DNA from: Candidatus Omnitrophota bacterium
Lineage (GTDB): Bacteria; Omnitrophota; Gorgyraeia; Aquiviventales; Aquiviventaceae
Length of the DNA: 5,660 bases
Reading direction: 5' to 3'
Assembly (NCBI GenBank): GCA_016180605.1
Contig: JACPAW010000151.1
Location: 1 to 5,660, forward strand
This document shows, piece after piece, positions 5,210 through 5,660 of the stretch. The notes beneath the pieces are model-generated. The model did no database searches. It was not told where the DNA came from and saw only the letters and a list, made by a program, of their open reading frames with translations. The translations under genes and the position numbers were made by a program. How positions within the stretch are numbered: the first letter of the stretch is position 1; each line of letters starts with the position of its first letter.

Positions 5210-5660
5210 TCATTTCTCTGCGCTCACTTTACTATCCTTCTGTGTGCCGAATGCCGTTTGCTGCACTTGATACGACGCGAGGGTGCGGTGCAACCCTTCA
5301 CTGAGATTAACCGTTGGCTTCCATGCGAATTTGCTGCGTAGCTTGGTCAGATCCGGGCAGCGCCGCTTAGGCACATCGGCCACATAGTCGCGATCGGCAC
5401 TCAGGCGGTATTCAATCTCAAGCCACGGCGGGCCACCGGCTGTTTCTCGCGCACACTCGGCGACTTGGCGCATGCTCAGCTCTTCTGCATCGTTACCCAC
5501 GTTGAATGCCTCTCCATTGGCATCCGAAAGCAGAATCAGCCACATGGCACGGATGGCATCGCGCACGTAGCAAAAAGCCCGCGTGGGCGTGCCATCGCTG
5601 AACAACACAATCGGCTTTTTATCCAGCATCGCACTGACCAAATCCGGAATGATGCGCCCA
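5210..5660 (-). CDS. Extended SDR nucleotide-sugar epimerase/dehydratase, C-terminal half (partial)
   Basis: The frame is open from the window edge to a TGA at 5212-5210, giving 149 codons of a C-terminal fragment. The first residues GRIIPD, then SDGTPTRAFCYVRDAIRAM, are the substrate-binding block of extended SDR sugar-nucleotide enzymes (GRxIPDF...GDGxQTRSFxYVxD). Later come FNVGNDAEELSMRQVAE and RCPDLTKLRSKFAWKPTV (about 105-122), ending in the usual EGLHRTLASY helix. The fragment ends with a short hydrophilic tail of about 18 residues beyond that helix. The Rossmann GxxGxxG and the catalytic YxxxK lie outside the window, so the reaction cannot be fixed. UDP-glucuronate decarboxylase, UDP-glucose/glucuronate 4-epimerase, or a CDP-sugar reductase or epimerase of the dideoxyhexose route are all possible; the ugd neighbour favours a UDP-glucuronate user. 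The TTG at 5641 is internal, not the start. The next gene follows after 99 bases containing a repeat. Confidence 0.93.
   Translation of the reverse strand, partial: GRIIPDLVSAMLDKKPIVLFSDGTPTRAFCYVRDAIRAMWLILLSDANGEAFNVGNDAEELSMRQVAECARETAGGPPWLEIEYRLSADRDYVADVPKRRCPDLTKLRSKFAWKPTVNLSEGLHRTLASYQVQQTAFGTQKDSKVSAEK

Noticed and set aside
5639..5641. TTG start codon for a short 143-residue protein
   Set aside because: The frame continues upstream with GRIIPD, a conserved internal SDR block, so the gene is truncated by the window edge.

Overview
The window is a stretch of a bacterial surface-polysaccharide (O-antigen or capsule type) gene cluster. All six genes I can support lie on the minus strand, so transcription runs from high to low coordinates. 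The gene content (UDP-glucose dehydrogenase, a CDP-sugar 3-dehydratase of the RfbH family, an extended SDR sugar-nucleotide enzyme, two glycosyltransferases and the start of a membrane protein) fits a Gram-negative-type bacterium, probably free-living or environmental. Base composition is mid-range and Shine-Dalgarno sequences are weak or absent before most starts. I cannot name the phylum from this alone.

Layout in transcription order: (1) 5660-5210, the C-terminal half of an extended SDR epimerase/dehydratase, cut by the window edge; (2) 5209-5111, a 99-base spacer with a repeat element; (3) 5110-3758, UDP-glucose 6-dehydrogenase (ugd); (4) 3761-2421, an RfbH-type [2Fe-2S]/PMP 3-dehydratase overlapping ugd by 4 bases; (5) 2420-2298, a 123-base spacer with a more elaborate copy of the same repeat family; (6) 2297-1032, a GT4-like glycosyltransferase; (7) 1035-97, a GT2 glycosyltransferase overlapping it by 4 bases; (8) 95-1, the first 31 codons of a probable membrane protein starting one base after the GT2 stop. 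There is no gene-free stretch above 300 bases.

How the genes may work together: Ugd makes UDP-glucuronate. The upstream SDR enzyme may convert that or another nucleotide sugar. RfbH removes the C3 hydroxyl of a 4-keto-6-deoxy sugar nucleotide, the committed step to 3,6-dideoxyhexoses. The two glycosyltransferases then assemble sugars onto a carrier, and the membrane protein at the edge may be a polyprenyl-phosphate-sugar-dependent transferase. The CDP-glucose-forming enzymes and the E3 reductase of the dideoxysugar route are not in the window.

The most unusual signal is non-coding. Both real intergenic gaps carry members of one heptad-based repeat family (TGGGACA/TGGGGCA and its complement) arranged as inverted repeats with a U-rich loop in the transcript, whereas the other three gene junctions are overlapping or nearly abutting. 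The best-supported biochemical observation is that the RfbH protein carries the exact C-X57-C-X1-C-X7-C cluster spacing and the Lys-to-His swap of the E1 dehydratase.
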